Assembly: GCA_028694115.1 (NCBI GenBank)
Contig: JAQUUB010000049.1
Span: 1 to 31,699 of the forward strand
Length of the DNA stretch: 31,699 nucleotides
Source of the DNA: Lachnospiraceae bacterium
GTDB taxonomy: Bacteria; Bacillota_A; Clostridia; Lachnospirales; Lachnospiraceae
Direction of reading: 5' to 3'
This document shows positions 1 to 8,030 of this stretch, piece after piece. Position numbers and translations under genes: made by a program. The notes beneath the pieces were generated by a model, which saw only the letters and a list, made by a program, of their open reading frames with translations, was not told where the DNA came from and ran no database searches. Numbering within the stretch: the first letter of the stretch is position 1; every line of letters starts with the position of its first letter.

Positions 1-249
1 AAGCCTTACAGCTTTTACAAAAACAATACTGTACAAGCTGACATTTTCGACCATACTCTTTTTTTGGTGGGATAAACTCGCACCTTAAATACTTGTGCCC
101 AAAATCTACTTTCTTATTTCACACTTTTTATATATTTAGATAAGCTTCAAATTTCCAAATTCATGAAAATATTACCATATATTTATCTAAAAAGCCACTC
201 CGCAAAAGGGTAGTTTGGGGGTGTTTTTGAGGGTTTTTTTCAAAAATAC
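1..249. other. Non-coding stretch, nothing recognised
   Basis: No open frame with a start, a ribosome site and a plausible length is visible on either strand. Short open stretches of about 24-28 codons run in from the left edge on the plus strand and stop near 75-90. They match no family I recognise, so the tail of a gene outside the window is possible but unsupported. Confidence 0.4.
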
Positions 250-289
250 AAAAAAAACACACTGCATGAAGTTTTTCAAAGCAGTGTGT
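250..289 (-). terminator. Rho-independent terminator of the GGGtGRT operon
   Basis: Read on the minus strand, a perfect 9-bp stem (ACACACTGC / GCAGTGTGT, plus-strand 257-265 and 281-289) closes a 15-nt loop and runs straight into a tract of at least seven T. It lies about 30 nt past the stop codon of the GGGtGRT gene and ends that transcript. Confidence 0.9.
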
Positions 290-319
290 CCCATTTTTTA
301 TTATTAATTTCTACAATTC

Positions 320-1330
320 TTAGAATTTACCAGCCTTTGCAGCTTCTTCGATAGAAACAGCTACAGCAACTGTCATACCAACCATTGGGTTGTTACCAGC
401 GCCGATCAGACCCATCATTTCAACATGAGCAGGTACTGAGGAAGATCCAGCGAACTGTGCATCAGAATGCATACGTCCCATAGTATCTGTCATACCATAA
501 GAAGCAGGACCAGCAGCCATGTTATCTGGATGAAGTGTACGGCCTGTACCACCACCAGAAGCTACTGAGAAGTATTTTTTACCCTGTTCGATACATTCTT
601 TTTTGTAAGTTCCTGCAACTGGATGCTGGAATCTTGTTGGGTTTGTTGAGTTACCTGTGATCGATACGTCAACGCCTTCTTTGTGCATGATTGCAACGCC
701 TTCTGTTACATCGTTTGCACCATAGCAGTTAACTTTAGCACGAAGTCCTTCAGAGAAAGATTTTCTATAAACTTCTTTAACTTCTCCTGTGTAGTAATCC
801 ATTTCTGTTTCAACAAATGTAAATCCGTTGATTCTTGAAATAACCTGAGCAGCATCTTTTCCAAGACCATTCAAGATAACACGAAGAGGATCTTTACGTA
901 CTTTGTTTGCTTTTTCTGCGATACCAATCGCACCTTCTGCAGCTGCAAATGACTCGTGTCCAGCTAAGAAAGCAAAACATTTTGTTTCTTCTTCTAATAA
1001 CATTTTACCAAGGTTACCATGTCCTAAACCAACTTTACGTTGATCCGCAACAGAACCAGGGATACAGAAAGCCTGTAATCCTTCTCCAAGAGCTGCAGCA
1101 GCCTCAGATGCTTTTTTACAGCCTTTTTTAATTGCAATGGCAGCACCTACAATATAAGCCCATTTTGCATTTTCAAAACAGATTGGTTGAATGCCTTCTA
1201 CTTGTTTGTATACATCAAGACCAGCATCTTTTGTAATCTTTTCAGCTTCTTCGATGGAAGAAATTCCATAGCTGTTCAATACTTCATTGATTTGTTTAAT
1301 ACGTCTTTCATATGATTCAAATAAAGCCAT
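320..1330 (-). CDS. GGGtGRT protein (uncharacterised, Fe-S-associated)
   Basis: This 336-residue protein carries the GGGTGRT heptapeptide that names the family, at about residues 259-265. Other glycine- and histidine-rich stretches that look conserved include LGHGNLGKML, FLAGHESFAA, ITGNSTNP and MIGLIGAGNNP-like sequence near the end. No signal peptide or membrane segment is visible. The start at 1330 is chosen because GGAGG lies 8 nt upstream; the longer frame to 1381 would run into the preceding gene. The gene follows the NifU-like scaffold by about 20 nt, and a strong terminator follows it, so the two form a bicistronic unit. The biochemical function is not known to me. A role in Fe-S cluster handling is inferred only from the neighbour. 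Confidence 0.85.
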   Translation of the reverse strand: MALFESYERRIKQINEVLNSYGISSIEEAEKITKDAGLDVYKQVEGIQPICFENAKWAYIVGAAIAIKKGCKKASEAAAALGEGLQAFCIPGSVADQRKVGLGHGNLGKMLLEEETKCFAFLAGHESFAAAEGAIGIAEKANKVRKDPLRVILNGLGKDAAQVISRINGFTFVETEMDYYTGEVKEVYRKSFSEGLRAKVNCYGANDVTEGVAIMHKEGVDVSITGNSTNPTRFQHPVAGTYKKECIEQGKKYFSVASGGGTGRTLHPDNMAAGPASYGMTDTMGRMHSDAQFAGSSSVPAHVEMMGLIGAGNNPMVGMTVAVAVSIEEAAKAGKF

Positions 1331-1349
1331 TTTAAGTTTCCTCCTCTTC

Positions 1350-2054
1350 CTATTTCTGTACTTCGTCTGTTCTTGGGTCAATAATCTTTACTGCATCAGC
1401 AACACGTCCATATTGTCCACAAGCTTTTTCGTAAGCAGTTGTTGGGTCATCACCTTTTTTGATGAAGTCTGTCATTTTACCAAGAGATACGAATTTGTAT
1501 CCGATAATCTGATCTTCAGCATCCAAAGCGATTCCTGTTACATAGCCTTCAGCCATTTCAAGGTAACGAGGACCTTTCTTTAAAGTACCATACATAGTAC
1601 CAACCTGAGAACGAAGTCCTTTTCCTAAATCTTCAAGACCAGCACCGATTGGAAGTCCGTCTTCTGAGAAAGCACTCTGAGTACGTCCATAAACGATCTG
1701 TAAGAATAATTCTCTCATAGCTGTATTGATAGCATCACATACTAAGTCCGTATTTAATGCTTCTAAAAGTGTTCTTCCTGGTAAAATTTCTGCAGCCATA
1801 GCAGCAGAATGAGTCATTCCTGAGCAACCGATTGTTTCGATTAAAGCTTCCTGAATAAGTCCCTCTTTTACGTTAAGTGTTAACTTACATGCTCCCTGTT
1901 GAGGTGCACACCAGCCAATACCGTGTGTTAAACCAGAAATATCTTTAATTTCTTTTGCTTTTACCCATTTTGCTTCTTCTGGGATAGGAGCACAACCGTG
2001 ATTAACGCCCTGTGCTACTGTACACATTTCTTCCACTTCTTTAGAATAGATCAT
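1350..2054 (-). CDS. NifU/IscU-like iron-sulfur cluster assembly scaffold protein
   Basis: A 234-residue protein whose first half resembles the IscU/NifU-N scaffold fold. The segment around Cys49-Cys56 (CAPQQGACKLTL) aligns with the first IscU ligand loop, and IETIGCSGMTHSA (Cys77) with the second. The third canonical cysteine (HCS motif) is not visible; that part reads SEDGLPIGAGLEDLG instead. Extra cysteines occur at 11 and 21. The start at 2054 follows AAAGGAG at 7-8 nt; an upstream in-frame ATG at 2114 lacks such a site. Family knowledge says scaffolds assemble clusters using sulfur from a cysteine desulfurase, but no iscS/nifS is in the window. It is co-transcribed with the GGGtGRT gene, so the pair may be a dedicated variant system rather than the housekeeping scaffold. 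Confidence 0.85.
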   Translation of the reverse strand: MIYSKEVEEMCTVAQGVNHGCAPIPEEAKWVKAKEIKDISGLTHGIGWCAPQQGACKLTLNVKEGLIQEALIETIGCSGMTHSAAMAAEILPGRTLLEALNTDLVCDAINTAMRELFLQIVYGRTQSAFSEDGLPIGAGLEDLGKGLRSQVGTMYGTLKKGPRYLEMAEGYVTGIALDAEDQIIGYKFVSLGKMTDFIKKGDDPTTAYEKACGQYGRVADAVKIIDPRTDEVQK

Positions 2055-2081
2055 GTGAAATCTCCTTTCAAAAATTGAAAA

Positions 2082-2118
2082 ATTATATTGATTAATTTGA
2101 TAAATTATTATCAAAATT
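2082..2118 (-). promoter_or_regulatory. Promoter -10 with Fur-like inverted repeat upstream of the NifU-like gene
   Basis: A consensus TATAAT (complement of 2082-2087) lies about 28 nt upstream of the NifU-like start codon. Immediately upstream, 2094-2118 is an inverted repeat: AATTTGATAA, spacer ATTA, TTATCAAAATT. Its core resembles a Fur/PerR-type box (TGATAAT-N-ATTATCA) with one extra base. Its position over the -35 region would suit repression. No good -35 hexamer was found. Regulation by iron is inference. Confidence 0.4.
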
Positions 2119-2179
2119 ATCGCTAGTGCCTATTTTCTCATATTTCGTCTAAAATTGCAAGGGTCTGCTCTCTAATTAT

Positions 2180-2974
2180 TTAAGAAAGCATCATCCTGTC
2201 ATTTGCGAATTCTCCTCCACTTGCTTCTTCAAACTTCGCAAGCAGATCACTGACATGAAGATTTTTCTTTGCTTCACCCTTTACATCGTAAATCACTCTT
2301 CCTTCATGCATCATAATGAGTCGGTTTCCCATACGGATTGCATCCTTCATATTATGGGTTACCATCAATGCTGTCAGTTGATTCTCTTCTACAATTTTCT
2401 CCGTTAACTCTAAAACTGTTTTTGCAGTCTTAGGGTCAAGTGCTGCCGTATGCTCATCGAGTAATAAGAGCTTTGGTTTTTGTAACGATGCCATTAAAAG
2501 TGTTAATGCCTGTCTTTGTCCACCAGACAACAGACCCACTTTGGAGCTCATTCTGTTTTCCAGTCCAAGTCCTAAGATTTTTAACTTTTCATGATATAAG
2601 ATTTTTTCTTCCTTGGTAATTCCCCATTTCAAGGTGCGTGTCTGACCTCTGCGGTATGCAAGTGCTAAGTTTTCCTCTATTTCCATTCCAGCCGCAGTAC
2701 CTAACATGGGATCTTGAAACACGCGTCCCAAGTAGATTGCTCTCGTATGCTCTGCCTTTGTAGAAATATCATCGCCTGCAAGAATAATCTCACCCGCATC
2801 AATTGGATAGACTCCGGCAATCATATTCAGCATGGTCGATTTTCCAGCACCATTTCCACCGATAATCGTAACAAAATCACCAGAATCCAGATGCAGATCT
2901 ACGCCTTGTAAAGCAATCTTCTCATTAATTGTTCCTTTATTAAAAGTTTTATATACATTTTTTAAAGTTAACAT
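2180..2974 (-). CDS. ABC transporter ATP-binding protein (tryptophan/BMP-type cassette)
   Basis: The 264-residue ATPase subunit of an importer. It shows Walker A GGNGAGKST (39-47), the signature LLSGGQRQAL, Walker B KLLLLDEHTAALD and the switch histidine in MVTHNMKDAI. The glutamate after Walker B Asp is present, so it should hydrolyse ATP. Its first codon overlaps the end of the permease gene by 7 bp, giving the order lipoprotein, permease, ATPase in one operon. This architecture matches the TrpXYZ-like family in Firmicutes, whose described substrates include tryptophan and tyrosine. The substrate here is not established by sequence. Confidence 0.9.
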   Translation of the reverse strand: MLTLKNVYKTFNKGTINEKIALQGVDLHLDSGDFVTIIGGNGAGKSTMLNMIAGVYPIDAGEIILAGDDISTKAEHTRAIYLGRVFQDPMLGTAAGMEIEENLALAYRRGQTRTLKWGITKEEKILYHEKLKILGLGLENRMSSKVGLLSGGQRQALTLLMASLQKPKLLLLDEHTAALDPKTAKTVLELTEKIVEENQLTALMVTHNMKDAIRMGNRLIMMHEGRVIYDVKGEAKKNLHVSDLLAKFEEASGGEFANDRMMLS

Positions 2975-3885
2975 ACCGGACCTCCCTTACGATAGGCACG
3001 TTTATTTTTAAAACGTTCAATGGATACGGGAATACAAAGAGCCAATGCTACAATCGTCGCCGATAATAATTTCATGTCGTTTGCATCCATTCCTAACTGC
3101 AAAACAATCGCACGAATCAAAAAATAAACGATAGAGCCAATGATTGCAGAGGCTAATTTGCTTCCAAAGGAACGAAGTCTTCCCAATAAAACATCTCCAA
3201 TTACAATAGCAGCAAGACCAATAACAATGGCACCTGTACCCATTCCAATATCTGCGTACTTTTGGCTTTGGCAGACAAGTGCGCCAGATAAACCTACCAG
3301 TCCATTACTAATCATTAATGCAAGCATTTTTGTTTTCTTTGTATTAACTCCTAACGCACGAATCATCGCCTCATTATTACCAGTCGCCCGAAGTGCACTT
3401 CCAATCTCTGTCCCAAAAAACCAATATAAAAGAAAGATCATAAGTATCGCAATCAGAATACCAATGATTAATGTGGACTGGGACTGGGATAAGCCCGTAG
3501 CATCCATTAATAGTGTATTAATGGTATCTACTTTTAACAAAGGGATATTACTCTTTCCCATAATTCTCAAATTGATGGACCATAAAGCAATCTGTGATAA
3601 GATACCAGCTAAAATTGCTGGAATATCAAATACGGTATGCAAAAAACCCGTAACAGCTCCTGCGAGTACTCCACCAAGTGTGGCGATAAACAGCGCAAGA
3701 ATCGGATTCATTCCTTTCTCAACTACTAACAATGCACAAATACATCCGCCTAATGCGAAGCTTCCATCCACTGTCAAATCAGCAATATCAAGTATTTTAT
3801 AGGTGATATAGACACCTAGTACCATAATGCCCCAGAGAATTCCCTGGGAAACTGCTCCCTGCATAGCTAATAACATTCCACCCAT
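2968..3885 (-). CDS. ABC transporter permease (branched-chain/BMP-type, tryptophan cassette)
   Basis: A 305-residue, highly hydrophobic protein with roughly eight to nine predicted membrane helices, of the BPD_transp_2 type used by branched-chain amino acid and BMP-lipoprotein systems. Stretches such as ILDIADLTVDGSFALGGC and ALRATGNNEAMIRALGVNTKK match the family's periplasm-facing start and the cytoplasmic coupling loop. The start at 3885 has AGGAGG 11 nt upstream, a slightly long spacing. The gene sits between its binding protein and its ATPase. A hairpin just upstream should lower its expression relative to the binding protein. Confidence 0.88.
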   Translation of the reverse strand: MGGMLLAMQGAVSQGILWGIMVLGVYITYKILDIADLTVDGSFALGGCICALLVVEKGMNPILALFIATLGGVLAGAVTGFLHTVFDIPAILAGILSQIALWSINLRIMGKSNIPLLKVDTINTLLMDATGLSQSQSTLIIGILIAILMIFLLYWFFGTEIGSALRATGNNEAMIRALGVNTKKTKMLALMISNGLVGLSGALVCQSQKYADIGMGTGAIVIGLAAIVIGDVLLGRLRSFGSKLASAIIGSIVYFLIRAIVLQLGMDANDMKLLSATIVALALCIPVSIERFKNKRAYRKGGPVC

Positions 3886-3925
3886 AGCTATTGTTACCTC
3901 CTTACGTTATAAAGAAAAATTAAAT

Positions 3926-3968
3926 GAAAAAGCAGATAAGAGGGAAGTATTCTTCCCCCTCTGCTTAT
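3926..3968 (-). terminator. Intra-operon hairpin / attenuating terminator
   Basis: On the minus strand AAGCAGA-GGG-GGAAG pairs, with small bulges, with CTTCC-TCT-CTGCTT and is followed by TTTCATTTAATTTTTC. It lies between the binding-protein stop (3988) and the permease start (3885). Partial termination here would leave more lipoprotein than membrane subunits, a common design for importers. Confidence 0.6.
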
Positions 3969-3987
3969 TTATATACTCATTTGAAGA

Positions 3988-5031
3988 TTATTTTAAAACT
4001 GATAAATCAATGGAAAGTGCATCCGCAGTTTCCTGATTTGTTTTTAATGCACATTGTGATGCCTCTAAGTATTCAATTGGCATATCGGCGGGTTTCGCTT
4101 CACCCTTTAAGATTTTCACTGCCATCTGTCCAGCTTTGTAGCCCAACTGATAGTAATCAATTCCGTAGGTAGCTAAACCGCCTGCATCCACCATACCTTC
4201 TTCGCCACAGATCACTGGTAATTTGCTTTCATTTGCTACCATGGCAACCGTTGCCATTCCTGCAGCAATCGTATTATCAGTTGGTGCATATAATGCATCT
4301 ACTTTACCAACTGCTGATTCTACAACTTGTTGAAGTTCATTTGAGCTTGATACGGTATACTCTTCATATTCCATTCCAGCTGCTGTGATTGCATCCTTTG
4401 CCATCGTTGCCTGAATCTCTGAATTAGATTCTGCTGTACAGTATAGGATACCCACTTTTTTTGCTTCAGGGAGTAATTTTTTTAATAAATCGATTTGTTC
4501 CTTTACAGGTGTTAAATCAGAAGAACCTGTGACATTTCCACCCGGTGCTTCATTGGATTCTACAAGTCCGGAATCTGCTGGATCGGTAACTGCTGTTACA
4601 ACAATCGGAATTTCTGTTGTTTCTGCTGCAACCGCCTGTGCTGCTGGAGTTGCGATTGCTAAAATCAAATCATCTCCATCATTTACTAATTTCGAAGCGA
4701 TGGTAGCACATGCACTTTGATCGCCCTGTGCATTCTGCTGATCTAATTCATACTTAAGTCCTGATTCCTTTAAAGCTGCTTCAAAACCTTGATTCGAAGC
4801 ATCTAAAGCTGCATGCTCCACTAACTGGATGACTCCGATTTTATAAGTTTTTTCCCCATCTGTTACGGTTTCTTCTGCCACAGCCTCTGTTGCTGTTTCC
4901 TCAACTGCTTCTGTGCTTTCCACTTCTGCTGTATCACCTGCTGCATCTGGTGATGTACTTGTACTTCCACAGCCAGCTAATAACGTTGCTGTCATAGTAA
5001 GTACCATAGACATTGCTAATAATTTTTTCAT
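3988..5031 (-). CDS. ABC transporter substrate-binding lipoprotein (tryptophan/tyrosine-type)
   Basis: A 347-residue exported lipoprotein. Residues 1-20 form a type II signal peptide with lipobox LLAGC (Cys21), followed by an acidic, Ala/Glu/Thr-rich linker to about residue 55. The rest is a periplasmic-binding-protein type I fold of the ABC_sub_bind family, with IGVIQLVEHAALDASNQGF near the start, AIATPAAQAV and VTAVTDPADSGLV. The family includes TrpX-type aromatic amino acid binders. The start at 5031 is fixed by GGAGG upstream and by the signal peptide; the longer frame to 5145 adds unrelated sequence. It is first gene of a three-gene transporter operon with its own promoter. Ligand identity is inference. 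Confidence 0.9.
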   Translation of the reverse strand: MKKLLAMSMVLTMTATLLAGCGSTSTSPDAAGDTAEVESTEAVEETATEAVAEETVTDGEKTYKIGVIQLVEHAALDASNQGFEAALKESGLKYELDQQNAQGDQSACATIASKLVNDGDDLILAIATPAAQAVAAETTEIPIVVTAVTDPADSGLVESNEAPGGNVTGSSDLTPVKEQIDLLKKLLPEAKKVGILYCTAESNSEIQATMAKDAITAAGMEYEEYTVSSSNELQQVVESAVGKVDALYAPTDNTIAAGMATVAMVANESKLPVICGEEGMVDAGGLATYGIDYYQLGYKAGQMAVKILKGEAKPADMPIEYLEASQCALKTNQETADALSIDLSVLK

Positions 5032-5132
5032 AATTCTCCTCCTTCTTCTTTGTAAAACAAACGTTTTATGTAAAGAATCTCTTTTGCTTAAACACTTTAT
5101 AACTTTAAAGCGTATAAGTATAAGTCTGTTAC

Positions 5133-5161
5133 ATAATACAACCATTTTACTCTGCCGTCAA
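5133..5161 (-). promoter_or_regulatory. Promoter of the ABC transporter operon
   Basis: On the minus strand, TTGACG (complement of 5156-5161) and TATTAT (complement of 5133-5138) are separated by exactly 17 nt, about 100 nt upstream of the lipoprotein start. The preceding gene's terminator lies directly upstream, so the transporter is its own transcription unit. I saw no T-box or other known leader in the roughly 100-nt 5' region. Confidence 0.7.
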
Positions 5162-5176
5162 TGTTAGAAAATGACA

Positions 5177-5207
5177 AAGTCCATAGGCTTTATCCGCCTA
5201 TGGACTT
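5177..5207 (-). terminator. Terminator hairpin after the beta-helix gene
   Basis: A perfect 12-bp inverted repeat (AAGTCCATAGGC / GCCTATGGACTT) with a 7-nt loop lies 62 nt past the stop of the beta-helix gene. The T tract on the minus strand is interrupted (TTTGTCATTTTC), so termination may be moderate. It separates the topB operon from the ABC transporter promoter. Confidence 0.75.
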
Positions 5208-5268
5208 CTCATGCATCATAACACATTTTATTTTTACCTGTCAAATCAAATACTTTTCACAATCCTCA

Positions 5269-5934
5269 CTACACTCTAGCTACGATTTCTCCCTGTTTTT
5301 TGTAGATACTTCCTTCCAAAATCACACCTCTTACGCAGGACGTAGGATAGATACTTACATTTCTGCCAACTACCGTTCCAGGATTCAGAACGGAATTGCA
5401 TCCAACCTCTACGTGGTCCCCGAGCATCGCACCAAATTTTTTCAATCCCGTTTCAATCTTTTCATCCTTTGACTTTACAACAACTAAGGTTTTATCCGAT
5501 TTCACATTTGAGGTAATACTGCCTGCCCCCATATGTGCACAAAAACCAAGAATGGAATCTCCAACGTAATTATAATGAGGCACCTGGACTTTATTAAATA
5601 GAACTACATTCTTAAGCTCTGTTGAATTTCCAACAACTGCTCCCTCTCCGACTATGGCATTTCCCCTGATAAAAGCACAATGCCTAACCTCTGCCTTTTT
5701 TCCAATAATACAGGGTCCGTTGATATATGCACTTGGAAAAACATTCGCCGATTTTGCAATCCAGATATTTTCCCCCTTTTTATCATATTCGGATGGATCA
5801 AGTGTTTCCCCAAGTTTTACAATAAACTCTGAAATCTTAGGCAGAACCTCCCATGGATAGGTAACACCTTCAAACAGCTTTACTGCGATCGTTTCATCTA
5901 AATTATATAATTCCTTAATGGTAGCCTCTTTCAT
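5269..5934 (-). CDS. Left-handed beta-helix (hexapeptide repeat) protein, GlmU-C-like
   Basis: A 221-residue protein built mainly of hexapeptide repeats, visible as imperfect [LIV]-G-x4 periods between about residues 58 and 210 (for example CIIGKKAEV, AIVGEGAVVG, AMLGDHVEVG, TVVGRNVSI). That pattern forms the left-handed beta helix of acyltransferases and of the C-terminal half of GlmU-type enzymes. No N-terminal nucleotidyltransferase domain (GxGTRM motif) is present, although such proteins are often labelled UDP-N-acetylglucosamine pyrophosphorylase. A catalytic histidine candidate is HMGAGS. The start has AAAGGAG 7 nt upstream. It is the last gene of the run ending in topB, 12 nt behind it. 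Substrate and reaction are unknown. Confidence 0.8.
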   Translation of the reverse strand: MKEATIKELYNLDETIAVKLFEGVTYPWEVLPKISEFIVKLGETLDPSEYDKKGENIWIAKSANVFPSAYINGPCIIGKKAEVRHCAFIRGNAIVGEGAVVGNSTELKNVVLFNKVQVPHYNYVGDSILGFCAHMGAGSITSNVKSDKTLVVVKSKDEKIETGLKKFGAMLGDHVEVGCNSVLNPGTVVGRNVSIYPTSCVRGVILEGSIYKKQGEIVARV

Positions 5935-5946
5935 AAAATTTCTCCT

Positions 5947-8007
5947 TTATTTCTTATTTGCTGAATAGTAACCTGATGCATATTGAAATAATTGACGTAA
6001 ATCACCCTGATTTTTTAAATCCTTAACGATTTCTGTTCTTCTTGCAACATACTGATTCAGTTTTTTCATATATTCATCTGATGTAATCTGGCCTTCTGCA
6101 ACCTGAGTCAGACCCTTTTCCCAGCTTGCAGTTAAATCTGCATTTAAAAGTGGGGGGATGGAGTAGCTTACTACATCAAAAACCATTTCCCCTAATAATG
6201 CAGGTGTGATGATCTGTGTCTTTTTATTTAAATTCAAGTATTTAATTGTAACTAATTTCTTTAGTATTTCGGCTCTTGTTGCAGAGGTACCAATTCCACT
6301 TCCCTTGATTTGTGCCCTAAGCTCATCATCTTCAATCAGCTGTCCCGCATTTTCCATTGCCAAAATAAGATTTCCTGAATTATAACGCTTCGGTGGAGAG
6401 GTTTCCCCCTCTTTTACCTGAAATCCATCAATTGGAATCTCATCTCCCTTTTTTAGTCGTTTAAATACTTCTAAAAACTCAACATCAATTTTGTTCTCTT
6501 CCTCTTCTTCTGTCCTGGAACCATTCTCACTATCGCTATTTACAGAAGCCTCCTCTTTCTTTTTGGCAAAAGAAAACCTGGATGCCTTTTGGTACCCTTC
6601 CTCAATCATTACCTTAAAATTAGCAAATAAACGCTCCTCCATTTGTGGTTCTTCCTCGGTAATTACCTTGGTTACAAGGCTTACCTTTTGATAAACAGCA
6701 GGTTTAAAGAAGATACATAAGAATCTACGAACAATAATCTCATATACTTTTACCGCAGTTGGATTCAGCGAATTTAAGGCACCTAAGCCCTGTCCTGTTG
6801 GTATGACCGCATAATGATCGGTAATCTGCTTATCATTAACATATCTCGTCTTTTCAATTCCTTTATAAAGTCCATCATTTAAAATCTCCTGTGCAAATTC
6901 GTTTGCCAATGGATAATTTAATAGTCCTCTGATGTTCTTATCGATTTCCTTTGCTACCGCCGTTGATAAGACTCTGGCATCGGTTCTTGGATAGGTAACG
7001 AGTTTTTTCTCGTAGAGTTCCTGTATGATTTTCAAGGTTTCATCGGGACTGATTTTAAAGAATTTCGAACAATCATTTTGAAGCTCTGCCAAATTATAGA
7101 GCAAAGGAGCATTTTTATTCTCTTTTTTCTTATCTACCACATCAATAATTCCTATGATCGGCTGCTTTGTGCTCAGTTCACTGATTAATTGTTCTGCATC
7201 TTTTCGTTCTTTAAACCCATTTTCTTTATAGAGCAGGGGAGAATTTTCATACTTTGAACCTTTTACTGCTTTCCATTCTCCTTCAAAATCTCGACCATGG
7301 AGATTAATCGCGCCAAGAACTCTATAAAAAGGCGTTTTCACAAATTCTCGTACTTCGCGTTCTCTACGAACCACCATTCCCAGAACACATGTCATAACAC
7401 GTCCTACCGAAACAACTGTATATTTTGTTTTCAGGAAATTTGCCAAAGTATCTCCATATCGTAGGGTAAGCGCCCTGGAAAAATTAATTCCCATCAGATA
7501 ATCTTCTTTTGCACGCAAATATGCAGAATCTGCAAGATGATCATAAAAGGATAAATCCTTCGCTTCTTTAATTCCTCGTCTGATTTCGTCTTCTGTCTGG
7601 GAATCAATCCAGACTCTTTTTCGTTCCTTACCAGTAACACCTGCCTGCTGTTCCACTAAACGATAAATATACTCTCCCTCTCTTCCAGAGTCAGTACATA
7701 CATAAATAGTAGAAACATCCTCTCTTGTTAAGAGAGTACTCACAATCTGATATTGCTTTTTTGCTGATTCAATTACTTCATACTGGAATTGATCTGGTAA
7801 GAATGGAAGTGTTGCAAAGCTCCATTTTTTATATTTAATATCATACACTTCTGGATAACTCATGGTAACCAAATGTCCCACACACCAGGTTACAATGGTA
7901 TTTTCAGATTCCATATACCCGTCCCTGTTCTGGGTTTTTAATTTTAGTGCTTTTGCAAATTCCCTGGCAACGCTGGGTTTTTCTGCAATAAATAAAGTTT
8001 TTGCCAT
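5947..8007 (-). CDS. topB: DNA topoisomerase III (type IA)
   Basis: A 686-residue type IA topoisomerase, which relaxes and decatenates DNA by passing a strand through a transient single-strand break. The N-terminus (LFIAEKPSVAREF) and DSGREGE belong to the Toprim metal site; the DxG form is usual in Firmicute TopB. The active-site tyrosine is in LVTYPRTDARVL. YNSGNLILAMENAG and GIGTSATRAEIL are the late conserved motifs. An acidic insertion (SDSENGSRTEEEEEN) lies near residues 495-510. No C-terminal zinc ribbon is present. The start is ATG 8007, with GGAG 6 nt upstream; an in-frame TTG four codons earlier contains the ribosome site itself and is rejected. It lies 24 nt behind the DUF234 ATPase. 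Confidence 0.95.
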   Translation of the reverse strand: MAKTLFIAEKPSVAREFAKALKLKTQNRDGYMESENTIVTWCVGHLVTMSYPEVYDIKYKKWSFATLPFLPDQFQYEVIESAKKQYQIVSTLLTREDVSTIYVCTDSGREGEYIYRLVEQQAGVTGKERKRVWIDSQTEDEIRRGIKEAKDLSFYDHLADSAYLRAKEDYLMGINFSRALTLRYGDTLANFLKTKYTVVSVGRVMTCVLGMVVRREREVREFVKTPFYRVLGAINLHGRDFEGEWKAVKGSKYENSPLLYKENGFKERKDAEQLISELSTKQPIIGIIDVVDKKKENKNAPLLYNLAELQNDCSKFFKISPDETLKIIQELYEKKLVTYPRTDARVLSTAVAKEIDKNIRGLLNYPLANEFAQEILNDGLYKGIEKTRYVNDKQITDHYAVIPTGQGLGALNSLNPTAVKVYEIIVRRFLCIFFKPAVYQKVSLVTKVITEEEPQMEERLFANFKVMIEEGYQKASRFSFAKKKEEASVNSDSENGSRTEEEEENKIDVEFLEVFKRLKKGDEIPIDGFQVKEGETSPPKRYNSGNLILAMENAGQLIEDDELRAQIKGSGIGTSATRAEILKKLVTIKYLNLNKKTQIITPALLGEMVFDVVSYSIPPLLNADLTASWEKGLTQVAEGQITSDEYMKKLNQYVARRTEIVKDLKNQGDLRQLFQYASGYYSANKK

Positions 8008-8030
8008 ATAGTTCTCCAAATATCCACTAA

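Noticed and set aside
3140..3802. 220-codon open frame on the plus strand
   Set aside because: Antisense to the hydrophobic permease gene; its Pro/Ile/Ala/Ser composition mirrors that gene's codons and it lacks a ribosome site.
5032..5132. T-box or tryptophan-responsive leader before the ABC operon
   Set aside because: The leader is only about 100 nt and lacks the T-box bulge sequence and an antiterminator.
8008..8019. In-frame TTG start giving a four-residue longer topoisomerase III
   Set aside because: The GGAG inside that extension is the ribosome site for the ATG at 8007, and family N-termini begin at the LFIAEKPS segment.
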